A stretch of 64,000 nt of DNA, taken from contig NSJX01000029.1 in assembly GCA_002286715.1 (NCBI GenBank), positions 298,850 to 362,849 on the forward strand, read 5' to 3'. The stretch is from Dentipellis sp. KUC8613. Taxonomy: Eukaryota > Basidiomycota > Agaricomycetes > Russulales > Hericiaceae. The notes under the pieces were generated by a model, which saw nothing but the letters and a program-made list of their open reading frames with translations, was not told the origin of the DNA and searched no databases. Within the stretch, counting starts at the first letter, position 1. Each line of letters starts with the position of its first letter. Made by a program: the position numbers and the translations under genes. This document shows, piece by piece, positions 23,901 through 35,278 of the stretch.

Positions 23901-25729
23901 TGAACTTCCTATTACCACCACCGCCAGAAGACAAGGGTGACGATGCCGCAAGCCAGCAATCCAGCTTGCTCCTCCCCGAGTTCTCAAACGTAGTCTTGAT
24001 CTCCCGCACCGAAGTCAAATATTCACTTTGGCTACCTTCGGTTCTTCGCGCCATCGCCATTGCGAACACGGTCTGCTCCATGCGGGATACGATACTGGCC
24101 GGCACACCGCTGACCAGCATTCCGTTGCCTTTGCTGACCACGGCTACGACTGCGCCTGGGTCCCAAGCACACGTCAATTACCAGCGCCTCGAAACGCTCG
24201 GCGACACGGTGTTGAAGTACATCACAAGTATTCAGCTCCTCGCAGAATTTCCTCTCTGGCACGAAGGATATCTGGCTCGCCGAAAGGATCATACCGTTTC
24301 GAATGCTCGGCTCGCGAAGGCCGCCGTCAGAAAGCAGCTCTACAAGTGGATCATCCGCGACCGCTTCTCTCCCAAGAAGTGGAAACCCCTCTTCACCACT
24401 GTCCCCGAAGTCCCAGTCGAAACGCCAGAGGTGACCGAAGCCAAGCCCGAGGTGCCACCTGAGCTAGAGGACAAGGCAAAACGCCGCAAGAGGCTGAGCG
24501 GAGAGTTATCGACAAAGGTTCTCGCGGACGTGGTCGAGTCCCTCATAGGCGCGGCATACATTCACGGGAAGTTCGACTATGCCATAGAATGCATCAGGGT
24601 CTTCGATATTGGGATATCATTGCGGAGCATCCCCGAACGGGTCGACGCCATGCTGTCGCGGGTGATCAAGCTCGAATTCGAGCCTTCGCAGCTTTCGAGG
24701 GTGGAGGATATGCTAGGGTACACGTTCAAGCGGAAAGCTCTTCTCATCGAAGCGCTCACCCATGCAAGCTATCAGGGCGATTTGGAGGTGATATCCTACG
24801 AACGCATGGAGTTCCTTGGCGATTGCGTTCTGGATATGATCGTCACGGACTACCTGTACCACGCTCCTGGCAAGCAGTACTCCCCAGGTCACATACATCT
24901 TCGAAAGACCGCCGTCGTCAACGCACACTTCCTTGCGCTAATATGCCTGCGCACGTACACCGAACACACCTCGATGATTCCGAAGGTCCTGCGCTCTGGG
25001 AAACTGGCTTACGGAGAGAAGCCGCAACGCGTCTACCTCTGGCAGTGCCTCATGCATTCGAACGCGCGTCTGCTCGACCAGCAGAACATCGCGTTCGCGC
25101 GCTGGCAGACCTGCCACGAGGAGATCGAGCGCCAGCTTTCGGAGGGGAAGGCGTTCCCGTGGGCGCTGTTGACGTACATGCAAGCGCCGAAGTTCTTCAG
25201 CGACATGGTGGAGAGCATGCTCGGCGCGGTGTTCCTTGATTCCGGCGGGGACCTTGACGTCGCTCGCGGGGTGCTGGAGAAGTTGGGGATCATGAGGACG
25301 CTGGAGTATATCGTCAAGTCCGACATGGATGTCCAGCACCCAGTGTCCCGCCTTGGTTTATGGGCTGCGAAGCAAGATGATGCCAAGGTCATATACGATA
25401 TCAAGAGGGAGGGGGACATGGTGAGCTGCACGGTGTTCCTGAACAGATTCGAAGAAAAGGAGGAGCTTGTGAGCATCGAAGACGAATGGCGGGGACGGTC
25501 TAGTCAAGAGCACGTTCGCTTCGCCGCCGCAGATAAGGCCATGGAACTTCTGGAGTCGCGAGCGACCGCAGAGAGCGCATGGTGGCAGAACGACGATGCG
25601 GGATGGGGAGACGACAATGTGGGATGGGGAGACGACGCTGCAGGATGGGAAGACGACGATGCGAGGGAGAGCGATGCAGGAAGCAATGGTCCAGGCGCGA
25701 AAGACAATGATGTAATGATGAGCGGATGA
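20937..25729 (+). CDS. DCL: Dicer-like ribonuclease III with C-terminal WG repeat
   Basis: Cuts double-stranded RNA into small RNAs for RNA interference. Four exons (20937-21125, 21179-21609, 21659-22792, 22843-25729) give 1546 residues. In order: P-loop ALDTGAGKTHIA, DEAHHAA box, helicase C domain ending QSRGRARKQRS, a Dicer dimerisation region after 22843, RNase IIIa (RLETLGDTVLKY and LADVVESLIGA), RNase IIIb (YERMEFLGDCVLDM and FSDMVESMLGA), and a weak dsRNA-binding-like region. The acidic Glu/Asp of both RNase III centres are present, so it should be active. No clear PAZ domain was seen, as in many fungal Dicers. The tail (25580-25662) holds evenly spaced tryptophans in acidic sequence, unusual for Dicer and like Argonaute-binding hooks. 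Confidence 0.95.
25580..25662 (+). repeat. Tandem 21-bp repeat encoding WG/GW heptads in the Dicer tail
   Basis: Three imperfect 21-bp units encode DDAGWGD, DDNVGWG and DDAAGWE, preceded by a WW pair. Tryptophans fall every seven residues among Asp and Gly. Confidence 0.85.
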
Positions 25730-25864
25730 GTGCGCATAGAGAAGCATACCACGTTTGTATAATACCTTAGTCTTCATAGTACAGCAGGAGGGCTGGAAAT
25801 TTCGAAAGCAAGCTTTATTAAAGACAACGTGATAGGAGGCATAGATATCGTAGACGGTCTGAGG

Positions 25865-27996
25865 TTACAGACCGACAGCAGTCCTCAGCTTGGAATACAC
25901 AGGTGAACCCAGACCAGTGATCTGCAAAATTAGCAAAAGAGATCAGCATGAATTCTTGCGCAATGGCCCGATGAAAATACGCACCGCATCCCATCCTGTC
26001 GTTGCTGAGAAACCATTCGTGTTGCAGCTCGGGTTATCCCCTGCATGGATTGTCGGTCAACAAATTACAAGGAGAACTTGTCATCACTTACCAGACGTAA
26101 CATCCGTGAACGCATCCTTGTTCGCGTAAATGAGCGGGTTCAAGAAACCAAGAGGTGCCTTGCCCGCACTAGCCAATTCGTCGTTGAGCAGTGCGATGAT
26201 ACCTGAGGAGATGATGGTCCCTCCATTCGTGTACTGCGGAGTAGTCAGTTCGCCGCTCAAGTAGAAATCCGAAATTTGAGCCATGGCAGAGATATCAGGG
26301 AACCCGCGGCCGGTCGTGTTGTAGAGTCCAGCGTAAGAGCTTGGGATGGTCTTCTGGTAGGCGGCGACGTCGGCGGTTTGGTAAGATGGGATGGGGAAGA
26401 AGATGGAGAATCCACCACCACTGAGGTTCCAGGCGGTCTCGGGGATTCCGTTGGTGCCGCCAATGGTAGTTACACTAGAAAGTATGTGTATAAGATGAAC
26501 TCAGAATTAGAAATTCCATGCACTCACTATGGGCACGTAGCCGGGAACTCCGGGTTGAAAACGTGGCATTGGCCTTCGTCTTGGCCTCCAGACACCCCTC
26601 GGGAGCCTGAACCGGCAACAACAGTAATGCCGCGCGCACCGAGCTGCGCAAGGCTCTGGCAAATGTGGCTAGGGAAGACTTGTTAACGGACCATTCCTTT
26701 GTCTCAAGTGACAGCATACCTCGCGGTAGGCTCATCAATGAAGGGCTCCGGAAGCGCGTAGCTGACGTCGATAACTTGTGGTGGATTCGTTTGATTGAGC
26801 AGGGCGTTCGTCATGTCAACCAAGGCGTCAAAGAGGTCGTCCTGGTCGCCCACTGAAATGTAGTCAATGGGAGCACCCGGTGCGGTACCTGCCAGCCATT
26901 GAGTCACAAAGTTCTGTCATCAAGACCGGTTAGTCTTTTAACCATATCATTTCGAAGTCGACGCTTACTCCTTCGACGCCGGGGTCACTTTGGTTGTTGA
27001 CACCACCGACAACGGAAATCAGGTTCAAAGTAGGGGCCGAAGTGATATCCGGGCGATATTTCTGCATGAACAACTATAATGCATCGTATTTAGTACGGGT
27101 AGATGCCTTCATAATGGATGGGCTCCATACCTTCAGATCCGCCTCGCTTGCGTATTGGTCGTTGACACCTATGGCCCCAATATGTTTCGACGTGTCCTTG
27201 ATGGGAGTCGAAGGAATGCCATAGAACTGTTGCGCGCACGAGGGCGTGAAGTCGTCGGCACAGGACGCCGGCACATCCCTTCCAACAAGATTTGACGCTT
27301 GTCTCTTCGCTACACCCTGAGACGAGCTCGAGCCGTAAATCGGGAACCTGCGCGACACGTCAGCCGTATGCAAAGAGCAAACTGCAAATTTGAATGACGC
27401 ACTGGACAGTGGGATGCACGAAGCTGATATGGTCCTGCACGGATGCAGGGACAGAGTAGGAGAGCGTGCGCACGGTCTGCCGTCCTGACTTCGTGTCTTG
27501 GAAGGTAGCGTAGTCGGCATCAAGCAGCTCGTTTGCTTGCTTCACAGACAAACTGACGCGAAGCATGTTGCCAGATGGGGATGCCGTCTCGGGAGACAAC
27601 CCGTGTGACGTCAACCATTCCTTCACGGCAGAGGCGCTTTCATCGGACGGAGCAACAAGCTCTTCGACCTAGTGCAGCACAGTTGACATCAGCATAAGGA
27701 AAAATACTAGGAAAGAGATTTTGATGTACCTCGTCCTTTGTCAAATGCTGACCGTACTCGTCTTGCCCCGGAGTGCTCACAGCGTAGAGCTTCTTCTCCA
27801 GAGTAGCGAAGTCCTGCGACTTGATCGCCAAGCTGATGGTCAGAGGCTGATCATCAGCTGCGTTCCCCGTCTTGACAAAACCAGACGGCGGGGTGTCGCG
27901 GCGCTGATGGACTCGCATCGAGGGCATTGAGCGAGGCGAAGCCCACGCCAAGGTGGCGAGAGTGACCGACAAGAAACAAGTCTGGAGTCTGACCAT
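25865..27996 (-). CDS. Sedolisin-fold S53 homologue, catalytically dead (pseudo-peptidase), copy 2
   Basis: Same layout as the other S53 genes: signal peptide (MVRLQTCFLSVTLATLAWA), propeptide (RVHQRRDTPPSGFV onward), catalytic-fold domain, and calcium-site region ending TGLGSPVYSKLRTAVGL. The frame is open through all exons, but three key positions have changed. The triad Asp is Val (NFVTQ instead of NLDTQ, codon 26905-26907). The oxyanion Asp is Ser (GSGSRG instead of ASGDYG, codon 26601-26603). The nucleophile Ser is Asn by ungapped alignment (YTNGGT against GTSAST, codon 26225-26227). The triad Glu (GVEG) remains. It is converging with Dicer, 135 bp apart. A non-enzymatic secreted role such as binding or inhibition is possible; early decay is the alternative. 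Confidence 0.88.
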
Positions 27997-29625
27997 GCTT
28001 TCCGCCGCGATGTGGGAAGAGAGGACAGAGAACACAGATAGGTGCTGGGTAACATCTCCAGAGAGTCCGTGCTTTTAACTAGATTCACCAGACGGGTGAG
28101 CGGAAGGAGACGGTGTTGTTAAACCGCGAGGTGACCGCCACTCGGCGGAGATGTGGTACACGGGTAAGAACCGGTGCTGCAGAAGAAAGATCGACACAAG
28201 GCTACCAGCGGAGGAGATGAGCCGTGTGCGAATGGCGGCGGCATTTGTTGCACATAGCGCGACAGGACCGCTGAAGTGTCGTGGAATATCCTAGTTACAA
28301 ACTGTACTCGGCCTGCTGCGGCGTGGAAACCTGACGTGACACGGCCGGGAGATCCTGCTGGCTTCACTCGTACATCAATACGGCATGCCAAAGATCACGA
28401 GAATAGAATAGCCAGCCTTCACAACAAAGATGTGCAGTAAAGGAGGCTTGGTCGGTATGGATGACTAGATGGATTCTCCGATATTCGTTCTGTCGCCTGG
28501 ACCCGTAAGTCTATGTATATCTCGGAATGGATTTTCAAGGTCGGCATCGAGGGAGTCCGACGCCTCGCCGCCCGTCCTCTGCTATTTCCGGCAACGGCGG
28601 GAATTGCTCCTTGTGTTCAGCTCCTTTCATCAATCAATGCGAAGAGATCAGAAGCATGATAGGTGGACACTTCCACGTGCGAACCTACAAGGTAGCAGTC
28701 GATGAAAAAATATTGCAATCGTCAACCCAACCTTGCATTGAAGACTAGACTTACTGTGGCAGCAAGGCGACTTGAAGTGCGGGTGCCATGCATGAACTGG
28801 TCCGACTTCCTCCGGGAAATAGCAGGGGTATGCGATTTTCAAAGCAAATTATTGAGAAAGCTTCGTTGCGATAAACCGATACAGTGCACCACTAGCAAAA
28901 GCCATACACACTGAAGGAGGAGTAGAAGGAAGTTCCACTGCCAGCGGTCCTGGAGTCACGATGAGCGCGTCAACTTTCGCGGGGCGCCGGCTTTCGCCGA
29001 CTGGACATTGAATTTCCAGTTGAACGCCTCCAATCGTTGTGAGTGACCGTCGACCATGATTATGTTGCCTCCGTTCAAAACGCCTACAGTGCTCGCCATG
29101 AGGCCTACCTGAAGCATTCTGTGAAGGGTTCAGTCTCAAGATGGAATGACTTTCATGGAGCTGCAGTCGGTTCGTGCTAGCAATTATCCCGGTGCTCAAG
29201 TCTTGATTAATCGCTGAATGGTGATATTACATTGTAGATAGGCGGAGTCTTTGGTCTCTGTGGTCTTCGAAAAGTGTCTTTGACTATGAGAGGACATTGT
29301 CGCTTCTCATGTGGCGGGAACCCTTCGTAACCGAACCATGTCTCGCTGTTGTGGTTTGGCCGTTTCACGCCTCCAAGACGATCGCCTTGAGTGGCGTGCC
29401 TAGAGGATTATTTATGGCCCTCCTGCTGAGTGCTCCACCGACACCTCTGGCTACACCCTCGGCTGTCGCTATCGCCCTACACCAACGTCTGTCGTCGGCT
29501 TGAGATAAATATCACTATCTCCTAGCCTGAGCCGGACACCTCACTTCAACCCTCTCTTCTGAGTGCCGATTACCGTCATCGCTCAAGAAGTCCTCTCAAA
29601 TCTTTCAACTCGTGCACTTGACGGC
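27997..29625. other. Intergenic, 1.6 kb
   Basis: Promoter of S53 copy 2 and upstream region of F-box-family gene 2. A minus-strand stretch near 28990-29110 encodes EAFNWKF, reminiscent of the FNWK motif of the F-box family and perhaps a relic, but too short to call. Confidence 0.35.
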
Positions 29626-31148
29626 ATGCCTACTTCTCGCTCGCAGCCGGGGTCAGACAGACCTGCTCTGGGCCGTTTTCCAGAAAACGGATTTCCTTCA
29701 TCAGTCTCGACTATCGCTCCTATCGTCGACCCACCACTTCCGGTGAAGATGCTAGCCTCGAAGAACGTGTTTGCGGAGTACACTCTCGGGAAGTTCAAGC
29801 TTCACGGTTTCCCAACTGGTCTGCAAGGAAATGGACCAAACTGTACTGGAAGCATCGCAGTGACGGACGCCTTCGGATCGGCGGATATCGACGCCACCCA
29901 GAATCTCTTTGCATGGGTTGAATACGACGACAGGTATGAGATCAGACGACCTTAATGACCGGCACGTTTGATTAGTTTGGTCAGATCAGCCCAAGGGGAG
30001 GCGCCGCGCAGAGGCATGAAAGTTCACATGGTGGACCTTACGACTGGTGACCCTCACCAGCTGGCGTACGAACATGGGAACTTCAGCCGTACCATGCCGC
30101 ACCCAGGTGTACCTATCTTCAGCAGGCTCGTGATTGCAGGTGATCTCATCGCTGTCGGCACCGTTTACAGCAGAGAAGGGGCGACCAATCACATCAGCCC
30201 TCTCATCGTCTTCAACTGGAAGACAGGCGATCAAGTACCTGTACGTTCTATATTTGACGATCCTATGCATCCATTTGATGGCTCAAGCCGAATATAGCCC
30301 GTGACTCCTCAGTCCTGGATGTTCGACTTCTGTTTCCTGGATGACCAGCACATCCTACTCTACTCGCTCAATTTCAGGCGGGCCGCCAGGCAAGATGCGC
30401 TGCTCGTCTACAAATTGGGAGAACAAGGCACACAACCCTACGCATTCTTCATGCCGAAGACAATCTTCGCGAAATCCAACCACCCGATTTTAAAGTCCAG
30501 CTATAATCGCCCATCATTGACCGACGCTCTTATAGGCGTGCACGTCTGCAACGGTACATTGACGCCATACGGAATGGAGGCTGAAGGCTCCATCGACTTC
30601 CTCTTTCACGCATCGACACTGAAGGCGCGCATTGCTGCCTGCGCTCAACCGCGCCACTTTGCGTGGGCGGAGTGGGGGCCGTCCGACGCGCAGATGACGA
30701 AAGCTGCATATCGGAACATCGAAATCGACTCTCACTTCTTGGCTGGGATGTGCGCTGTAGATGTAGTCAAGGGCACAGACGACAAGATGTGTCTGAGCAT
30801 CCGCGACTTCGACCGTGACCGCGTCGGCCAGGCGAGATTGAGGGGCGGGAACAACCTTCTTGAAGGCGTGGTCGTTGAGTCGAGCACGGTTGATGCGGGT
30901 GCGTGGAGCGAGGATGCGATCGAGACGCGACTCCCATTCGTGCATCGCCTGGTTCCCCTCACGAACGAGAAGCTGCGGAATATCAACGAGAGCTACGCGT
31001 GGACCGTCACTGAAGACGCGGTCGTCCTCTACGACGCCCTCGTGAGTGTCCTCGGCGGATTCTGTTTGTGCGGCTCCCACTGATTCACGTGTTTGAACAG
31101 GAAAGCAAACGCCATATCCGCGTGCTACACCGTGCATTCAACCCATGA
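29626..31148 (+). CDS. F-box-family protein 2, lacking the F-box
   Basis: Paralogue of the gene at 32097. The leader MPTSRSQ matches MSTSRSQ there, but it then passes directly to the post-F-box body (ALGRFPENGFPSS against the WATLPKYSRNEAFP region), so about 75 residues including the F-box are missing. The rest is intact: DATQNLFAWVEYDD, an intron, PLIVFNWKTGDQVP, an intron, MFDFCFLDDQHILLYSL, IRDFDRDRVGQARLRGGN, and TVTEDAVVLYDAL followed by a short last exon ending HRAFNP at 31148. The GTG frame from 29563 is less likely as start. Without an F-box it could not join Skp1 and might act as a substrate-binding decoy, or be decaying. Confidence 0.72.
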
Positions 31149-32096
31149 TCACAGCCAAACGTGAACCCAGCAGTTATACATTAGCTACACTCGTATCTAC
31201 AGTACTGTACTTCAATGTTGTCCTAAAAATGGCAAATAACTTCAAATTTGAGCGGGATTGAATCTTCACGATGCTCGGTCAAGTATACAAATGTTCGCAA
31301 AAGTTGACGCAAGCGAAAGTCGGAATAAGTAGTATGTAGTCGAGTACTGGCCCGCGCCACACTGTGTCATCGACTCAATAGTCACTTGCTTGGTTCACCG
31401 CGACTATTCTTACCACAAAATCACCAGCATGCTACAGTGCGGCTACGTGCGCTATTATGGGTCGCCTCCTGACGTGTTCATGCCACTGTGGTCCCGGTCT
31501 CCTGGTCTGCAGTGACAATCTGCCCGACGTCGAACTTCGTGCGACAATTGAAGGCCCTCCACCCGACTTTACAAAGCTCCGTCTTCTTAAGCGATACACA
31601 ATCCGACGGACATGCCGCGTGCAGTCTCACGTCAATACTCCATACGTGTTCTTCGCGTTGGTGTCGACAAAGCGTCGCCAATTCTGTGAGTCATTTGATG
31701 CTTCTTCTGCCATCACAATAGCTTTCCAGCCTCGAAGCATGCTTACCTCGCACTCTGCTCCGGCGATCTTTGACCATCCAAGCACCCCCGCCACTAAGAT
31801 GTGGTGAGACATTGCGCGGAGCTGTCAAAGCCATTGCCACCCGGCGTGTGTCTCAAGCTCCTGGCTCATGCTGTCGTGCTTTGATCTTTCTGTTTCGCTT
31901 CAGCCATGACCAGTAGCCACACCTCCTACATATAAAAGACTCTTCCGTCTGCGGTTTATAACCAGCAATTGAGCTAGCCCCCTTCCCATCCTCCTCCTGC
32001 AGTGATCAGGCCTATTACTATTCCCAGCCTTTCACGCTCATCACCAATCCTCTTCCAGCAAAGATACATCATTGCACCTCGTTCACGCCTTAGAGC
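31149..32096. other. Intergenic, 0.95 kb, with TATA element
   Basis: Upstream region of F-box protein 3. TATAAAA occurs at 31931-31937, about 165 bp before the ATG. No coding sequence supported. Confidence 0.4.
31931..31937 (+). promoter_or_regulatory. Putative TATA box of F-box protein 3
   Basis: TATAAAA followed by a pyrimidine-rich leader before the ATG at 32097. Confidence 0.4.
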
Positions 32097-33948
32097 ATGT
32101 CGACTTCTCGGTCGCAACGGCCGCGGGGATATCCTGCCTCAAGGTCACATGCCCCACCGAGGAGAGTACAAGATCACACGGCGAGGATGCCCCCTGAACT
32201 GTTACGCAAGATCTTCAACGAACTCGACCCAGTCTTTGTGGCCACCCTTCAGCGGGTATGTACTAGTTTTTCAGTCGTCGACGGTATCTGTCTTACCATC
32301 GAGTCTCCGTAGGTCTGCCACCGATGGCGCCTTGTGATCAGGCATGATTTCATCTTGCAGCACGAGGCTGCATGTCTGCGAAATGGACTCAGACGGGGCG
32401 TTCCCCAGCTCCTGGATATAGGCGAAAGACTGAAGATCGTGCTGCACCACGAGACGGCTTGGGCTACCCTTCCGAAGTACAGCAGGAACGAAGCATTTCC
32501 CCATGCCCAAGGTAGTCCGGACGAAGTCACGGTGAAGGCCTCCGAAAACGTCATTGTCGAGATGACCAAGGGCGGTTTTCAATTTTCATATTTCATTTCG
32601 GGCCGTCTCCGAGATCGTGGAACGAAATCACCTTCGAGCCTCAAGCACGAATGGGAACACGGTTCGATGGATATCGATTCGTCACAGGACCTCTTTGCCT
32701 GGGTCGAGTACGATGACGGGTACGTGCCTGGAATTTTTTCATTGTTCATGGTCTTCATTGAGTTACTTGCTAGATCCCCACACAATCACGGCCGCCTCGT
32801 CATGAAAGTCTTCTTTAAAGACTTTAGGCGTGGTTGCAATCACGGGCAAGCTTTCACTGGGAAATACTTTGCGTACACCATGCCACGTGATAGTACTGTC
32901 ATTTTCTCTAAGCTCGTCATTGCTGGGGACTTCATCGCTGTAGGCTCCATGACCGAAGACGAACGCAGAGTTGATCGTTCCCGTTCCCCTCTGATTGTAT
33001 TCAACTGGAAAACAGGCAGCATCATACTAGTGAGTGCTAAGGAACCACTGCGATTTGCGATCCAACAACTCACGCTACCAACAGAATCTGTATGATACCT
33101 GGCTGTTCGACTTTTGTTTCTTGGACGAGCAACACCTCCTATTTTACGCGCGGGGCTTCCGCGATGACACGAACGTTTCCAACCAAGACGTCCTTTTGGT
33201 CTACAACCTGAAGACGCACGGCCCACAGTTTACGTCAATCAAGGCAGCTACCTACGTCTGTGGATTCTCGATGCCAGCTACGACCATGCGAGGTACAAAC
33301 TATCCCAGCTTGAGGACCAGTGTCCCCCTTCCATCGCTACTGGCCAATTCGCTCGTCAACATCCACATTTCGAACGGTAATTACGGGCTTCGTGGGATGA
33401 CCGTCATCGGATACATCGACATCCTCTTCCATGCGTCTTCGATGAGGCGGTGGGTCGCGGCTTGCGCTAGGGGCCAGCCACGCATCTTTAACTGGAAAGA
33501 GTGGGGCACTGTTTTCACGCAAACGACCAGTACTGTCAGCCGTGACAAGCATGTCGACTGCAACTTCCTTACCGGGATGCGCGCGGTGGACTTGCGAACG
33601 GATAGAAATCAGCAGCTATGGCTCTACATCCGTGATTTTGACCGCAGCCGCGTTGCCTTGGCGAAGGCGCAAGGTGGATCAAACGTCCAGGAGTCGACTA
33701 CGGTGGAGGCGAAATCATGGAGTCGCGAGAGAATCACGACGCGTCTGCCCTGTCTCGTCCGTGAAATCCGTCTGGCCAAAGTTCCTGGGCTAGAAGATAT
33801 GGACACGAGGTACACTCACTGTACAGTTACCGAAGATGGTGTGATCATTTACGATCTCGTGAGTAAATCAGTATGCACTGTGCGAGTTCCTACTGATAAT
33901 TTGCTTCGACAGCGTCGAAGATGTCCTATTCGTGTGATGTACCTCTAG
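32097..33948 (+). CDS. F-box protein 3 with uncharacterised C-terminal domain
   Basis: Complete member of the local F-box family. The F-box reads MPPELLRKIFNELDP then VATLQR and, across an intron, VCHRWRLVIRHD. The body carries the shared blocks DLFAWVEYDDG, PLIVFNWKTGS, LFDFCFLDEQHLLFYARG, a block LANSLVNIHISNGN, IRDFDRSRVALAKAQGGS, and TVTEDGVIIYDL, then a short last exon ending CPIRVMYL. Four exons, with intron places shared with genes 1, 2 and 4. It converges with viperin, about 250 bp apart. The likely role is an SCF adaptor; target unknown. Confidence 0.8.
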
Positions 33949-34197
33949 ACCAAGTGCCAAGTTGTAGCTCGACAGATGCGCGCGCGACATAGGCGATGAA
34001 CTGACATACGTTTGCTTTCGACTGGAAATTCTTCACTATCAGTATTGTATTTGCACTTTCGTTTTAATAAATCTTGGAATCTGCGGTAGTCCGTGAGTGC
34101 CTAGTAAGGATGCACGAACAAGGATGTTAAGTGAGATACTAGTAAATTTGGGAATCAGACAGTAATGCAGAGATGATATAGCCGATTGTGGGCGTCA

Positions 34198-35278
34198 TCA
34201 CCAATCCGTCGAAGATGGCTTGGGGTTTCCCCAATCAAAGATCCCTCCGCGATCAACGAACGTCTCCGGCTCCCAACCAGCATCATCCAGGGCCGCTTCG
34301 ACGCCTACATCGAAAATGCTTCTTCCTGGCCTCTTCCTCCCACCCTGACAATTAAGGAATCTGCGATGTGCGTCAAAATGAATCCTCCGGTGCGCACCGC
34401 GCGGTAAGATAAGGATCTCTACCTCATCTCCTCGTCGAGCAGGAGGTACGAGTTCTCCATCGCATCGTTGTCTTCCGCTACGGGGTTATATTTTGCGTGG
34501 CGGGCTAGGAAAGCTTGGAATTCTTCCGAGGTGATGACTACATCCTGCGCGTTCCGGAGCGCGTCCGGACCCACATTTTCACCTTCTAGCAGGAGCACCT
34601 GAAATACCTACATCGTCCGAACACCACGTCCAGGGCGAGTCAACGTTGGGATCCGTACGCAAAACGCAGAATACACACCTTCCACCTCTCCGGCTTGATC
34701 TCCTCCAACGCGTAAGTCATATCCTCCTGCCAATTGTGCCGATTCACGACCGTGTTCATCTTGAACTTGATGGGATGCTCCCTCGCGCGGCACCACTCCG
34801 AGATCGCGAGCACCTTGCGCCAATGCATCCCGCGGCGCCCGCGCCCGTCGCGCCGCCCGATGGCCTCGTTCGTCTCCTCGTCGAACGAGTCGCACGAGAC
34901 GCCCATGAAGTCGAGATAGTCGCCGTACTCGTCGATCCACGCCTGCGTGACGAGCGAGCCGTTGCAGATGACGCCCGTGCCCTCGAGCTGCAGCTCTTCC
35001 TTCGCGAAGCGCAGGAGCTTCCCGAGGAACTGCGCGTGCAGGAAGGGCTCGCCGCCGGAGATGTTGAGCTTCTTCATTCCGGCCGCGGCGAGCATCCGGA
35101 GGCCCTCTTGCGCGCGAGGGAGTGAGAGGCGCGTGGAGGAGAGGTTGGTGTGGAAGCAGAAGACGCAGGCGTAGTTGCACTGGCGGTGGGGGAAATAATT
35201 GACGGAGACAGGGATCGGGCGTCCTGTCGGGCGGCGGACGATAGGATTGATGTGGACGAGCCCACCGGTATCTGTCAT
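34198..35278 (-). CDS. RSAD2: Viperin (RSAD2) family radical-SAM nucleotide dehydratase
   Basis: In animals and in prokaryotic relatives this enzyme makes chain-terminating 3'-deoxy-3',4'-didehydro nucleotides from CTP or other NTPs, blocking virus RNA synthesis. Three exons (35278-34679, 34607-34423, 34360-34198) give 315 residues. SVNYFPHRQCNYACVFCFHT contains the C-x3-C-x2-C cluster motif; KKLNISGGEPFL is the SAM-binding GGE region; IKFKMNTVVN follows. Exon 2 reads VFQVLLLEGENVGPDALR and ends YLLLDEEM. Exon 3 reads FLNCQGG, SIFDVGVEAAL, then RGGIFDW and a final DW, matching the viperin C-terminus closely. It lacks the N-terminal membrane helix of animal viperin. No CMPK2-like kinase is adjacent. 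A TATA box lies about 80 bp upstream. Confidence 0.93.

Noticed and set aside
28849..29199. Minus-strand frame with an FNWK motif
   Set aside because: Single short motif without neighbouring family blocks; too little for even a relic call.
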